Assembly: GCA_963923035.1 (NCBI GenBank) | Contig: CAWUKT010000014.1 | Location: forward strand, 37,432 to 101,431 | DNA length: 64,000 nucleotides | Direction of reading: 5' to 3' | DNA from: CAWUKT01 sp963923035 | GTDB lineage: Bacteria; Bacteroidota; Bacteroidia; J057; JADKCL01 | Notes under the pieces: generated by a model | The model's database searches: none | The model's input: the letters and a program-made list of their open reading frames with translations, nothing else | What the model was told of the DNA's origin: nothing | Shown: positions 36,029 to 44,889 of the stretch, in pieces | How the letters are laid out: each line of letters starts with the position of its first letter | Position numbering within the stretch: position 1 is the stretch's first letter | Position numbers and translations under genes: made by a program

Positions 36029-36811
36029 CTAGATTCTTCCCCATTGCACCCGAATTCCCCAGAAATACCGTTCTACCAGACTATTCCCTTGTAATTTCCT
36101 CACCCCTGATTTCACCACCCGGTTCTCCTGTTGCAGGTACAGCACGAAGTCGAAGGGGGAAAATTGATTGGATTGGTCTTCCATTTCCTGCCAGTTCAGC
36201 TTGGGCAGGAAGGATTGGAGGGCTTGGGTTGTCGCCTCCCGAAGGCTTTCTCTTACGTTTCCATTGTCCTCCAGCACTTCCCCCTTTTCCATGATCCGCC
36301 CCAAAAACACCGTGTGAAAGCGTCCGGCTTCCCCCAATCCATATACCGCCCACTCGTCCATTCCAAAGGCCAGGTGGTAAAAGGCTTCCTGGGGTTCATC
36401 CACGGTCAAACTCATGCCGGGAGCATTGTACTGGGCCAAGGTCTCAGGCGAAACAAGGCCCGCGTGCATTTGGATAAAGTCGGTCAAATCCGCTTCAAAT
36501 ACGCCTCCCAATTCCGCTTTCAGCTCTTCCAAGGCTTTGTCCCGACTCGTCCCGGCCTCTTTCTTTGCACCGGCACAAGCACCAATATACAATCGGTTGG
36601 TCGCCCGCAGGGCCTCAAGAGTGGGAACGGAAATACTCGTAGTGGGAACGCCGGATTGGCCCAGGGAAATGGTCAGCGGGGCTTCGGAATCAATCCGTTG
36701 GTCCGCAGCCAGAGGCTTGGGATCGTTCATGGGGGATAGGGATGAATTGCAATGGCTGGGTCCAAGCAGACCCAGCCATATCAGAAAATATGCGTTGAGG
36801 AACCGCAGCAT
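36029..36811 (-). CDS. Exported hypothetical protein coupled to the transglutaminase-like gene
   Basis: 260 residues. N-terminal signal sequence (MLRFLNAYFLIWLGLLG) followed by PSHCNSS, an atypical lipobox, so it is periplasmic or a lipoprotein. The body includes LYIGACAGAKKEAGTSRDKALEEL and several strand-rich stretches; I do not recognise a family. Its ATG shares one base with the stop of the upstream gene (TAATG), strong evidence of coupled translation with the transglutaminase-like protein. Because the partner looks like an effector and this protein is exported, an immunity or chaperone role is a reasonable hypothesis, unproven. Confidence 0.65.
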   Translation of the reverse strand: MLRFLNAYFLIWLGLLGPSHCNSSLSPMNDPKPLAADQRIDSEAPLTISLGQSGVPTTSISVPTLEALRATNRLYIGACAGAKKEAGTSRDKALEELKAELGGVFEADLTDFIQMHAGLVSPETLAQYNAPGMSLTVDEPQEAFYHLAFGMDEWAVYGLGEAGRFHTVFLGRIMEKGEVLEDNGNVRESLREATTQALQSFLPKLNWQEMEDQSNQFSPFDFVLYLQQENRVVKSGVRKLQGNSLVERYFWGIRVQWGRI

Positions 36812-38457
36812 TAAGGTGCGGCATTCACATTGATGGAGTAGGCTCCGGTATCGGTCATGCCGGCTCCATTGGTGGTCAAATCAAAATTGGTATTTCCGGC
36901 CGCGGTGGGGGTGCCGGTGATCCGGGCATTGTTCGGATCGATGGCCAAACCAGCCGGGAGTCCGGCGCCTGCTGCCCAGCCAACTCCGATCGAGATCGGA
37001 GAGGGGGCTCCAACGGGTACCTTCAGGGGAAGGATATTGTTGAAGTCCGCATTGACGACCCGCTCACCATATTCCTTGAGTGTCACGTCAATGTTGTGGC
37101 CGAAGCGCGGAATCTCTTCCGAGTAGGCCGTTCCCACCGTGGCATCGGGCATTGCACCCGGGGCCAATTGAATCATTTTCGCCTGCTTACCCGCATGAAC
37201 GGCCGTCGCTTCGTAGCCGGGACGGTTCAGGGCCGCATCCTGGAGGTTACCGGCGATCCGGGCAATGACGTGGTAGTTGAAGTTCCAACCCGCTGCGCCA
37301 CCACCGGGGTGGTACGCATTGTCCAGGGCCCGGGTATTGTGGAGGTTCACAAAACTGCCGCCCTCACAAATCCAGATCGGACGACCGGCGTATTCAAATC
37401 CGCCCCAGAACATGACCGTATTGGCATTGTAGCCCGCGTTTTTGGCCAGCAGGACGAGGAGGTTGCCGAAGTCGGTACAGATGGCCACGCCATCGTTGTA
37501 CACGGACAAAGGATCGGCATTGATGGGATCGGCGGGATCGTAGTTGATTTCTCCGCGGAGTCCGGTCCGGATGGCCGTGACCGGGTCGGCATTGCCATTG
37601 ACATAGCGCGTGATCTTGTCAATGGCGAAGGTCGTGGGATTGGCCGTGGTAGGCGCTCCGACCAACCAGTACAGGAGGTGGCCACCCGAATTGCCGAGGT
37701 TGATCCAGTTTCCGCCGTCGACCGTCAATTCCCAGGTAAGGGTATTGGTTTGCTGGCGCATGGCATCAGAACCGGTCAATCCAACGAGGTTGATGGGATT
37801 GACCTCGATGCCCGCATTGGTAATGGCAACGTTGTCCGCTTGGCCGCGGACGACATCTCCTTCTTTGACCCGTACACTGGCCGCATCCGCATTTTCAATG
37901 GCTGAACCATCTCCAAAGGTGATCTGGGCCCGTACATTCGGGTTGGTATTCATGGTATAGGCCGCAGCATGGTCGCCGCTTCCGGGAGTCCAGAGCGGAT
38001 TGTTGCGGTTATTGCCCCCGTAGGTGTTCATCGCGTGCGAAGCCAGAAACTCCACGTTGGTGATGTTGGGGTTGCTGATATTGGCGCTCGGTCCGGCGGG
38101 TTCAGGTTCGGAAGATCCTCCACCGCCGTCGCCATTATCATCTCCTCCGCCTCCGGCAGCCGCGAGGGCGTCGTCGGAGGCCACGTCCTGCACGAGGGGG
38201 GTGCCATCGGCGTTCAGTTCCACCCCGTCGCCGGCTTCATTCGAGCGGCGCATCTTGGAGGGAGGCCCCTCTTCGGTGGTCAACTGCAATGCGGGAGCGG
38301 GCATGGTTCCCGAGAGAGAAGGTCCGGAGGGAGCTCCGGCCGAGTCGTCGGCGCTGAGCTGAAAGGGAACCGGGGACATGGTTTTTCCAACCGCTTGGGG
38401 CTCTTCGGTATCAAAGCCAGAGCGTTGGAGGACTGGAGAATGGGCTTGAGTATGCAT
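36811..38457 (-). CDS. Leader-bearing transglutaminase-like cysteine enzyme
   Basis: 548 residues from the ATG at 38457 (a TTG four codons upstream is less likely). The leader (about 1-85) has PVLQRSG, PVPFQLSADD and PALQLTTEE; then an Asp/Gly/Pro-rich linker. The core has Cys327 in GVAICTDFGNLLVLLAKNAGY, His396 in FNYHVIARIAG and Asp407 in LQDAAL, the Cys-His-Asp order of the transglutaminase/papain-like superfamily. The C-terminal about 90 residues match a putative Ig-like fold (GLPAGLAIDPNNARITGTPTAAG). It could crosslink, deamidate or cleave protein. No signal peptide, so export must use another route; the leader resembles those of four other genes here. Confidence 0.72.
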   Translation of the reverse strand: MHTQAHSPVLQRSGFDTEEPQAVGKTMSPVPFQLSADDSAGAPSGPSLSGTMPAPALQLTTEEGPPSKMRRSNEAGDGVELNADGTPLVQDVASDDALAAAGGGGDDNGDGGGGSSEPEPAGPSANISNPNITNVEFLASHAMNTYGGNNRNNPLWTPGSGDHAAAYTMNTNPNVRAQITFGDGSAIENADAASVRVKEGDVVRGQADNVAITNAGIEVNPINLVGLTGSDAMRQQTNTLTWELTVDGGNWINLGNSGGHLLYWLVGAPTTANPTTFAIDKITRYVNGNADPVTAIRTGLRGEINYDPADPINADPLSVYNDGVAICTDFGNLLVLLAKNAGYNANTVMFWGGFEYAGRPIWICEGGSFVNLHNTRALDNAYHPGGGAAGWNFNYHVIARIAGNLQDAALNRPGYEATAVHAGKQAKMIQLAPGAMPDATVGTAYSEEIPRFGHNIDVTLKEYGERVVNADFNNILPLKVPVGAPSPISIGVGWAAGAGLPAGLAIDPNNARITGTPTAAGNTNFDLTTNGAGMTDTGAYSINVNAAP

Positions 38458-38580
38458 GATCGAGGGCAATTAGACCCTGCAAATATAACACTATCTGGAA
38501 TGCCACGGTCCACAAATTGGCAAAGCGGTTGATAAGACCTTCTGAAGCCCCTGTTTCTCTCCTTCAATGGTCAATCGATC

Positions 38581-39297
38581 TCATTTCCCCTTTCCCCAAT
38601 ACCACAAATAGCTTACTGTGAATCCATTGGCGTCAAATCCTGGGTTCCGTTCCCCTAGGTCATTGTTGCTTTGGTGGGTCTGGCCGTAATTGAATCGGAT
38701 CTTGTCCTGGTTATCGCGGGTATATTCCAGCCCGACATGGGTGGTGAGGTTGAAGGTAAAAAGAGTGCCGTTCTGAGGAAAGCGTTTGAAACCAGTGAAC
38801 AGGCCCGTCCCGACTTCCAGGAAGGGGCTGAAGCGCCGCTTTCCAAATGCGTACCAGCGGTAATACCCCATGATGCCCATCCCGGCTCCGCGGTAGGTTC
38901 CATCCGTCCATTGCTGGTTGTTCAGTTCCACGCTCATCGCGTACCAGGGGGCCAGGCGCTTCTCAATGCCGAAGTTCTCCATGAAAACCGTGGTCCCTCC
39001 GGTGCCGCGCATGATGCCTCCGTGGACCTGGTAAAAACTCGTATTGGGATCGTCAAAGACCAATTCGGCCAGGCCATAGGAAAGGGCCGCGGCGCCGAAT
39101 GCGATCAGAAAGGAGCGCTGGTCGACCACTGCCAAGCCGCCGGGTTCAATTCCCGGAATGGGCGCCCAACCATCGCTGCGGCCTTCGAAAGTGTCCTCTT
39201 CATCCTGCGCGAGGAGAGAATGGTGGCTGAATAAAATGAGCAGAACTGTAATGGTCAGTGGTGGTAGGGCCTGCCAAATTCGTGTAGATGCGTTCAT
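38581..39297 (-). CDS. Acyloxyacyl hydrolase / PagL-like lipid A deacylase
   Basis: 238 residues. Signal peptide 1-30 (ends LLAQ). A small outer-membrane beta-barrel with a C-terminal YGQTHQSNNDLGERNPGFDANGF segment, where His208 and Ser210 match the catalytic HxS of PagL and the N...NPG pattern follows as in that family. It would remove the 3-O acyl chain of lipid A. It ends in an aromatic strand (SYLWYWGKGK). Upstream of and on the same strand as the transglutaminase-like gene, 123 bases apart, divergent from the CHAP-like gene. Confidence 0.7.
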   Translation of the reverse strand: MNASTRIWQALPPLTITVLLILFSHHSLLAQDEEDTFEGRSDGWAPIPGIEPGGLAVVDQRSFLIAFGAAALSYGLAELVFDDPNTSFYQVHGGIMRGTGGTTVFMENFGIEKRLAPWYAMSVELNNQQWTDGTYRGAGMGIMGYYRWYAFGKRRFSPFLEVGTGLFTGFKRFPQNGTLFTFNLTTHVGLEYTRDNQDKIRFNYGQTHQSNNDLGERNPGFDANGFTVSYLWYWGKGK

Positions 39298-39453
39298 GTT
39301 TTCCTTTTTTCTGAAACGCCTTTAATCCGCATTACCCTACCCAAACAGCAGCAGGAAAAACAAGGTCAACCGCGAGAAGTTTGTCATCATTTTTATCTAT
39401 TTTAGAGATGACTACTACTTGAATCTATTTTTTCAATCTGAAATCGCCATTCT

Positions 39454-40869
39454 ATGTCTACCGATACCGTGCACGCCGCCGCGCACGAAAATGCACAATC
39501 TGACTTCGAAGGAAGCAGTTTGCAGCTAAGTGCCGCTCCTCCAACATTCCAGCTCCAAGCCAGTACTGTCATCCAGCGAGATGAGGGTGATCCTTCGCCT
39601 TTGGTGGAACAATTGCACTTTTTCCGCTTTACTCCGCCGTATCCGAACGCCTTTTGGTCCTTCTTTACCGAGCAAATTGATGCCATCAACGCCGACCCTA
39701 CCGCGGTCACCTGGCTGGAACAGCACCTCAGCGAGGTAGAGATGTGGCGGGCCCGCAATACTCTGGCCCACGGGGCCGGCAATTTCTCGGCCTGGGGACA
39801 GGACGAGGTCCAGCTCATGATCGACCATGCCCGAACGGAAATTCCCCCCATTGAAGATGTGCGGGCCTACCTGAGCCGGGAAGATGTCGAGACAGCCACC
39901 AAATTGCGAATCCTGGGCCAGATGAAGGCCGATATTGGCCAGGTCGAATTCCTGCTCAACCGTTTGTATTTCAATGGCTCACAGGACCATGAAGAGGGGC
40001 CGAACGCGGGGCACCTTGTCAACGATTACCTGGCCGCGAACAATGCCAGTCCGGCGGGCAACCGCGATTGGTGCACCATGTTCAACGGCTATATCCACCA
40101 GCTCATTGGTTTCAACGAGCAATTGGTCTCCGGGGACCTAATCTTTTGGTCCAATTCCCGCTTGAACTCATGGCAGGTCCGGGGGCTGAACTATACCGAT
40201 GGAGAGTACGATCCAGACAATATTACCGCTCCCAATGACTTCGAAAACTATACCGGGGCCGGGATTTCCCAGCCGGAATGGGCCACTCTGACGAGTAACC
40301 TGAGGGCCCATCACCAAGCCGAATTTGATTCGGAGGAAGCACGAGAAGCCGCTTTGGACCAAGTGTTTACGGATTTCTTTGCCGACCGTCCCACGCCTAT
40401 GCCCGGAGATGTCATGACCATCAACCACGACCGCGATGGTGCATTTGACCATACCGTGATGGTTGAAGCCTATAATTCGGCGACGCACCGTATCAGTACG
40501 GTGGAAGGCAATACCAATGGCTCCAATGGCAATGGAACCAATGGCGTCGGGGGCCGGGTCATTGACCTGGAAGGCCATCCCGATACCGGAGGTGGCTACA
40601 ATGCCGCGAACATGACCTTGCTGGTCAGGGCGGGACTGGAATTGTACCAGGAGCCGGAGCCGGAGGCAGCAGAGGCCGAAGGAGCCGAGGGCGAGACGGA
40701 AGGCCAGGCCGAAACCACCGCTACTGCGGATACCGAAGCGACGGTTCCGCAGGTCACTGCGACCGATTTAATGATGCCCATTGTGCGGGTCAAGAACCAC
40801 CTACGCGATACCGCCCAGGCTGAAGGACTGGTCGGAAGTGGGACCACCGTTGCCGAAATGGACGTTTAA
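39454..40869 (+). CDS. Leader-bearing CHAP-like peptidoglycan amidase/peptidase
   Basis: 471 residues. Leader of about 50 residues without signal peptide: His/Ala-rich, then SSLQLSAAPPTFQLQASTVIQRDEG. After a helical region, a CHAP/NlpC-type core has Cys207 in GNRDWCTMFNGY, the PGDVMTINHD turn, His333 in FDHTVMVEAY and Glu351 in STVEGNTN. CHAP domains cleave peptidoglycan amide bonds. A Glu/Ala-rich, low-complexity tail (about 395-445) follows. The leader pattern (QLSA, TFQL, VIQR) is shared with other genes in this region. Confidence 0.74.
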   Translation: MSTDTVHAAAHENAQSDFEGSSLQLSAAPPTFQLQASTVIQRDEGDPSPLVEQLHFFRFTPPYPNAFWSFFTEQIDAINADPTAVTWLEQHLSEVEMWRARNTLAHGAGNFSAWGQDEVQLMIDHARTEIPPIEDVRAYLSREDVETATKLRILGQMKADIGQVEFLLNRLYFNGSQDHEEGPNAGHLVNDYLAANNASPAGNRDWCTMFNGYIHQLIGFNEQLVSGDLIFWSNSRLNSWQVRGLNYTDGEYDPDNITAPNDFENYTGAGISQPEWATLTSNLRAHHQAEFDSEEAREAALDQVFTDFFADRPTPMPGDVMTINHDRDGAFDHTVMVEAYNSATHRISTVEGNTNGSNGNGTNGVGGRVIDLEGHPDTGGGYNAANMTLLVRAGLELYQEPEPEAAEAEGAEGETEGQAETTATADTEATVPQVTATDLMMPIVRVKNHLRDTAQAEGLVGSGTTVAEMDV

Positions 40870-40892
40870 GGCCAGGATTTTCGGGGCTCAAA

Positions 40893-40925
40893 GGAGGTTC
40901 TGGACCCAGCAGGACCTCTTTTTTA
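40893..40925 (+). terminator. Rho-independent terminator after the CHAP-like gene
   Basis: Stem GAGGT (40894-40898) with ACCTC (40914-40918), then CTTTTTTATTT. It separates the CHAP-like gene from the fusion enzyme gene. Confidence 0.65.
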
Positions 40926-40939
40926 TTTAATTTCATCCC

Positions 40940-43204
40940 ATGCCTACGACCCGCGTTTCCATTGACAATGTTCAGCAACTTGCCTCCCAATTGTTTGGAT
41001 TCGAGGCCGGGCAAGTCACCCAATTGGCGGGTTACGTCGATTTGAATTTTCTCGTGGTGGGGGAGGAGAAGTGGGTGTTCAAAATGACGCCAGATTCAAT
41101 TGAAGCGCCCTTCCGTAAGGTCTTGTCGCGGGTGCAGTGGGACTTGGTGGAAGAGGGAGAATTGGCAGGGAAAATACCACGGCCGCGGCGAAGTGTGCAG
41201 GGCAATTGGGTGGAAGCGGTGGAAATAGAAGGGGCCGGGAGGTATTGGGTGCAGGTGCAGGAATGGTTGGAAGGGAGTTTTTATGCGGAAAGCGAAAAGT
41301 CCCCGGAGCTGAACCGTTCCCTCGGAAGACTCCTCGGACAGCTCGATGCCGGGCTGGCCCGGCAAGAGGCCCTGGAGCTCCACGCCCGCCACATCAAATG
41401 GGATTTGCAGCGAACCCTCCTCGATTCGGCCCCCGATGCCCATCACCTGCTGGAACCCGAACAGCGCCGACTCGTCCAGTACTTCCTCCAGGGATTCCGG
41501 ACCGAAGCCCAATCCATTTTCCAGACCCTTCCCCGCCAACTCATCCACAACGACGCCAACGACTGGAATGTCCTCTGCGAGGGCGACCGCGTCGCAGGGC
41601 TGATTGATTTTGGGGATGCTGTATATGCACCTCGGATACAGGAAGTTGCGGTGGCATTGGCCTATGTCATGATGGACCGGGAGTATCCGCTGGCCGCTGC
41701 GCAGGACCTGATCCATGCCTACCACCAGGAATGGCGATTGTCCAAAGAAGCCCTCTCCATCCTGTATTGGCTGATCGCGGCCCGTCTGTGCATCTCGGTG
41801 ATCAGCTCGAACAAAGCCCGCAACGAGGCCGAAGCGGATGATTATACCGTCATCTCCGAACGGCCGGCCTGGGACCTGTTGCACCAACTTCACCGCATCA
41901 ATCCGCTGCGGGCCACCCAGGCATTTCTCGAAGCGATTGGAGAAACGCCGGAACCTGTTCCCACCAACGAACAACTGTTGTCTCAACGGAGGCGCTCCTT
42001 CAGCCGCGCCATGTCCATCAGCTACGACGAACCGATCCACATGGTCCGCGGTGGCTTGCAGTACATGTACAGCGCCGATGGCAGGACTTACCTTGACTGC
42101 GTCAACAATATCCCCCACGTCGGCCACAACCATCCGGCCGTCGTGGAGGCCATTGCGCGGCAGGCCGCGCGCCTCAACACAAATACCCGCTACCTCTATC
42201 CCCTCCTGACCGATTATGCCGAGCGGCTGCTCGGCTATTTTCCCCTGGAATTGAACCGGGTCTTCCTGGTCAATTCGGGAAGTTCCGCGACCGACCTGGC
42301 ACTGCGGATCGCCCATACCGTCACCCAACGGCAGCAATGGTTAGTCCTCGAGCATGGCTACCACGGCAATACATTTTCCTCGATTGGGGTGAGCCACTAC
42401 AAGTATGCGGGCAAAGGGGGCCCGGGCACGCCGTCGTTGGTCCACGAGCTCAAGGTGCCGGACCTGCTTCGCAACCTCATGGCAGCGCCTTCGCCCCTGC
42501 CGGAAAACTTTGAGCCGGCGGCGTTCATCCACGAGACCATCGTGGGATGCGGGGGGCAGTTGGTCCTGCCACCCGGCTGGCTGGCGCAATGGTACGCTCT
42601 GGTCCGCGACCGGGGCGGTCTGTGCATCGCCGATGAAGTCCAAACCGGATTTGGGCGGGTTGGCGGGCACTTTTGGGCCTACCAGAGCCAGGGCTTGGTC
42701 CCGGACATCGTCATCATGGGCAAGCCCATTGCGAATGGGCACCCGATGGGGGCCGTCGTCACCACCACCGCCATTGCGGATGCCTTCGCGAATGGCATGG
42801 AATTCTTCAGCAGCTTCGGGGGCAATCCCGTGAGCTGTGCGGCGGGATTGGCGGTGCTGGACGTGTTGGAAAGTGAGGAGTTGCAGGTACACGCAAAAGA
42901 AGTGGGCGGGCATCTGGTCCAGTCCTGGGAGGACCTGGCGATGGCATTTCCCCAAATCGGCGAAGTACGCGGAGCCGGAATGTTCCTGGGCATCGAGATG
43001 GTCCGGGACGATGGCCGTTTCACGCCCGATGCCAAGCTGGCCCACCGACTCGTCAATGAGTTGAGGCGGCAGGGCTTCCTACTCAGCACCGATGGTCCCC
43101 ACCACAATGTGATCAAATTCAAACCGCCCCTGTGCTTCTCCCGGGCCAATGCCGATCAATTGACCGACGCCCTGAAAGAAACGCTGGAGCGGTTGGTGAA
43201 TTAG
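40940..43204 (+). CDS. Fusion of APH-type kinase and class III PLP-dependent phospho-lyase/aminotransferase
   Basis: 754 residues in two enzymes. Residues 1 to about 335: aminoglycoside-phosphotransferase/choline-kinase fold with catalytic LIHNDANDWN (Asp205) and LIDFGD (Asp223). Residues about 345-754: class III aminotransferase fold with SGSSATDLALRIA, DEVQTGFGR and the PLP Schiff-base lysine in MGKPIANGH (Lys595). In animals the separate homologues are hydroxylysine kinase and the phospholyases AGXT2L1/2, which phosphorylate an amino alcohol and then eliminate phosphate. The bacterial fusion probably does both steps on a substrate such as hydroxylysine or ethanolamine; the substrate is not determinable here. 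It ends 11 bases from a convergent SRPBCC gene. Confidence 0.86.
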   Translation: MPTTRVSIDNVQQLASQLFGFEAGQVTQLAGYVDLNFLVVGEEKWVFKMTPDSIEAPFRKVLSRVQWDLVEEGELAGKIPRPRRSVQGNWVEAVEIEGAGRYWVQVQEWLEGSFYAESEKSPELNRSLGRLLGQLDAGLARQEALELHARHIKWDLQRTLLDSAPDAHHLLEPEQRRLVQYFLQGFRTEAQSIFQTLPRQLIHNDANDWNVLCEGDRVAGLIDFGDAVYAPRIQEVAVALAYVMMDREYPLAAAQDLIHAYHQEWRLSKEALSILYWLIAARLCISVISSNKARNEAEADDYTVISERPAWDLLHQLHRINPLRATQAFLEAIGETPEPVPTNEQLLSQRRRSFSRAMSISYDEPIHMVRGGLQYMYSADGRTYLDCVNNIPHVGHNHPAVVEAIARQAARLNTNTRYLYPLLTDYAERLLGYFPLELNRVFLVNSGSSATDLALRIAHTVTQRQQWLVLEHGYHGNTFSSIGVSHYKYAGKGGPGTPSLVHELKVPDLLRNLMAAPSPLPENFEPAAFIHETIVGCGGQLVLPPGWLAQWYALVRDRGGLCIADEVQTGFGRVGGHFWAYQSQGLVPDIVIMGKPIANGHPMGAVVTTTAIADAFANGMEFFSSFGGNPVSCAAGLAVLDVLESEELQVHAKEVGGHLVQSWEDLAMAFPQIGEVRGAGMFLGIEMVRDDGRFTPDAKLAHRLVNELRRQGFLLSTDGPHHNVIKFKPPLCFSRANADQLTDALKETLERLVN

Positions 43205-43215
43205 GAAAAGGGGAC

Positions 43216-43629
43216 TTAGTTGGCGGCTACGGCTTCACCCAGGTGCTTTTTCCAGGCATTCCAATACCAATTGTGCCAGCCCTGATCAAATTCTTCGGCA
43301 ATGGACGCCTCGATCCGGGATTGGGTGAGCTGCAACCAGGCGCAATTTTCCCCGGCCCCAAACTCAAGTACCAGAATCGATTCCGGACTCTCCTCGGACC
43401 AGTTGCGGGCCTTGCAGGTCATGACCAAAAGCGCTCCCGGTTCGCTGTGGACCATTTTTCCCGTCATATAGCCGCCACATACATTGTACTCGGTACCGGC
43501 TGTAGCATTGATCTCGGAGGGATAGCCGATGACTTCGGTGTGGAGCGCTCCGTCGGCGTACATCCGGTAGAGCTGGTCGGCGGTGGCGGTGGGAAAATGG
43601 ACGCGGTGGTGGATGGTGGTGGTGTTCAT
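43216..43629 (-). CDS. SRPBCC (AHSA1-like) domain protein
   Basis: 137 residues. A single START-like/AHSA1 fold: HHRVHFPTATADQLYRMYAD at the start, central strands with GTEYNVCGGYMTGK, and a long C-terminal helix FDQGWHNWYWNAWKKHLG, all typical of AHSA1 proteins. Such domains bind hydrophobic ligands or act as co-regulators; no specific role can be read. It begins two bases after doxX and is the last gene of the Crp/Fnr-DoxX-SRPBCC group. Confidence 0.85.
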   Translation of the reverse strand: MNTTTIHHRVHFPTATADQLYRMYADGALHTEVIGYPSEINATAGTEYNVCGGYMTGKMVHSEPGALLVMTCKARNWSEESPESILVLEFGAGENCAWLQLTQSRIEASIAEEFDQGWHNWYWNAWKKHLGEAVAAN

Positions 43630-43631
43630 AA

Positions 43632-44024
43632 TTATTGAAGTTGTTGAAGTGAGAATGCAAATCGGGGGTCGCGGGCGAAGGCCGACGCGTAGAGCAGGGC
43701 GGCTCCGGCCATGGCGAGGTCGCGGAAGGCGGCGATGACGCCGAGGAAATCGCCGCCAATGGCTTTGGGGAGGTGGATCAGGACCACAAACAGGAGGAGC
43801 ATGAGGGCGAGGAGCAGACCGGCCAGCCGGTCGTATTTGCTCCAGACCGCACTCACCACAAAGGCGAGGAGCGCGGTTCCCGAGAAATAGACCCAGAAAG
43901 CTGGAAAGGGCAGGAAGTCAGGGATATAGGGCAATGAGAATTCCAATGGCCCGAAGTGGAGGAGTCCGAAGGCGGCAAAGGGGATGATGAACAGCCATTT
44001 GCCGAGTTGGGGAATGAGTTTCAT
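43632..44024 (-). CDS. DoxX-like membrane protein
   Basis: 130 residues with four hydrophobic helices (about 8-22, 44-62, 68-86, 93-112). It has the DoxX-like N-terminal IIPFAAFGLLHF and the charged turn FRDLAMAGAALLYASAFA. DoxX proteins are associated with redox or sulfur metabolism at the inner membrane. It follows the Crp/Fnr operator by about 65 bases and is tightly coupled to the SRPBCC gene. Confidence 0.83.
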   Translation of the reverse strand: MKLIPQLGKWLFIIPFAAFGLLHFGPLEFSLPYIPDFLPFPAFWVYFSGTALLAFVVSAVWSKYDRLAGLLLALMLLLFVVLIHLPKAIGGDFLGVIAAFRDLAMAGAALLYASAFARDPRFAFSLQQLQ

Positions 44025-44058
44025 GGGGTTGTCTTTGAGTGAACGAATGTGAACACGT

Positions 44059-44102
44059 CAAAGATGGCGGCTGGCGGTCCCGAAAGTCTTGACCTAGGTC
44101 AA
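44059..44102 (-). promoter_or_regulatory. Crp/Fnr-type operator and candidate promoter of doxX-SRPBCC
   Basis: A perfect 14-bp palindrome, TTGACCTAGGTCAA (44089-44102), fits TTGA-N6-TCAA, the Crp/Fnr half-site layout, and lies three bases past the stop of a Crp/Fnr gene. Leftward, CATCTTTG (44066-44059) resembles the -7 element TAnnTTTG. The palindrome centre would then lie about 43 bases before the transcription start, the usual position for an activator. Confidence 0.6.
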
Positions 44103-44105
44103 CGT

Positions 44106-44675
44106 TTACAATTTGTGCTTGAGGCGGCTGAGGGTGGCGGGGTTGATGTTGAGGTAGGAAGCGAGGAGCCGGTTGGAAACGCGTTGGAGGAGGAGGGGGC
44201 GGTGGGTATAAATCCAACGGACGCGGTCGAGGGAGTCCATGGACATGAGGTTGTTCAGCCGTTGGATGGAATCGGAATAGTACTTTTCGAGGTTGTGCTG
44301 GTAGATGCGGGCGAATTGGGGAACGCGTTGGTTCATCTGGTCAAATTGTTCCCGGGAAATGGTGAGGAGGTCGGCGCTTTCGATGGCCCGCATGCCCTGT
44401 AAGGCGGGAATACCGTTGATGAAGCTGGGAATGGACGTGACAAATTCGTCCTCGAACAGGAGGTCCCGGGTGGATTCGTTGCCGTCCTTGTCCACGGTAT
44501 AGAGCTGGACGCCCCCTTTGTTGACGAAATAGCAGTCTCGGCAGATGTCGCCGGGAAGGAGCAGGTCCTGGCCCCGTTTGGCTTTGACGGGCTTGAACTG
44601 ACCGACGACCAGTTGAAGGAGTTCCTCGCTGGTATCGACCCGCTGGCGGATATAGGCTTCGAGCTGTTGGTACAT
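44106..44675 (-). CDS. Crp/Fnr family transcriptional regulator
   Basis: 189 residues from the ATG at 44675. Cyclic-nucleotide-binding-like beta-roll (about 20-115; LLLPGDICRDCYFVNKGGVQLY and FEDEFVTSIPSF), a long dimer helix, and a short C-terminal HTH with LLASYLNINPATLSRLKHKL. The cAMP-phosphate residues and the FNR iron-sulfur cysteines are not evident, so the signal is unknown; this type is common in Bacteroidota. A matching palindrome lies just downstream, before doxX, which suggests direct local regulation. Confidence 0.9.
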   Translation of the reverse strand: MYQQLEAYIRQRVDTSEELLQLVVGQFKPVKAKRGQDLLLPGDICRDCYFVNKGGVQLYTVDKDGNESTRDLLFEDEFVTSIPSFINGIPALQGMRAIESADLLTISREQFDQMNQRVPQFARIYQHNLEKYYSDSIQRLNNLMSMDSLDRVRWIYTHRPLLLQRVSNRLLASYLNINPATLSRLKHKL

Positions 44676-44889
44676 GGGAAGGGTAAAATGGGTAAAATGT
44701 AGGAATATGTAAATGGGAAAGGATATTGGGGGCAAAAAGAGGGCTTGGAACCTCTGAACGGAGCCCCAGCCTCAACGAGCCGCATCCATTTCCCCACCAA
44801 CCGCAACGAGAGAGCAAAAATCCGTCGGATGCAGGTGGTTGAAAAGTTCTGGCAGTTGGTTGAAAATAATTTGGTGGAAGCCTCGAATC

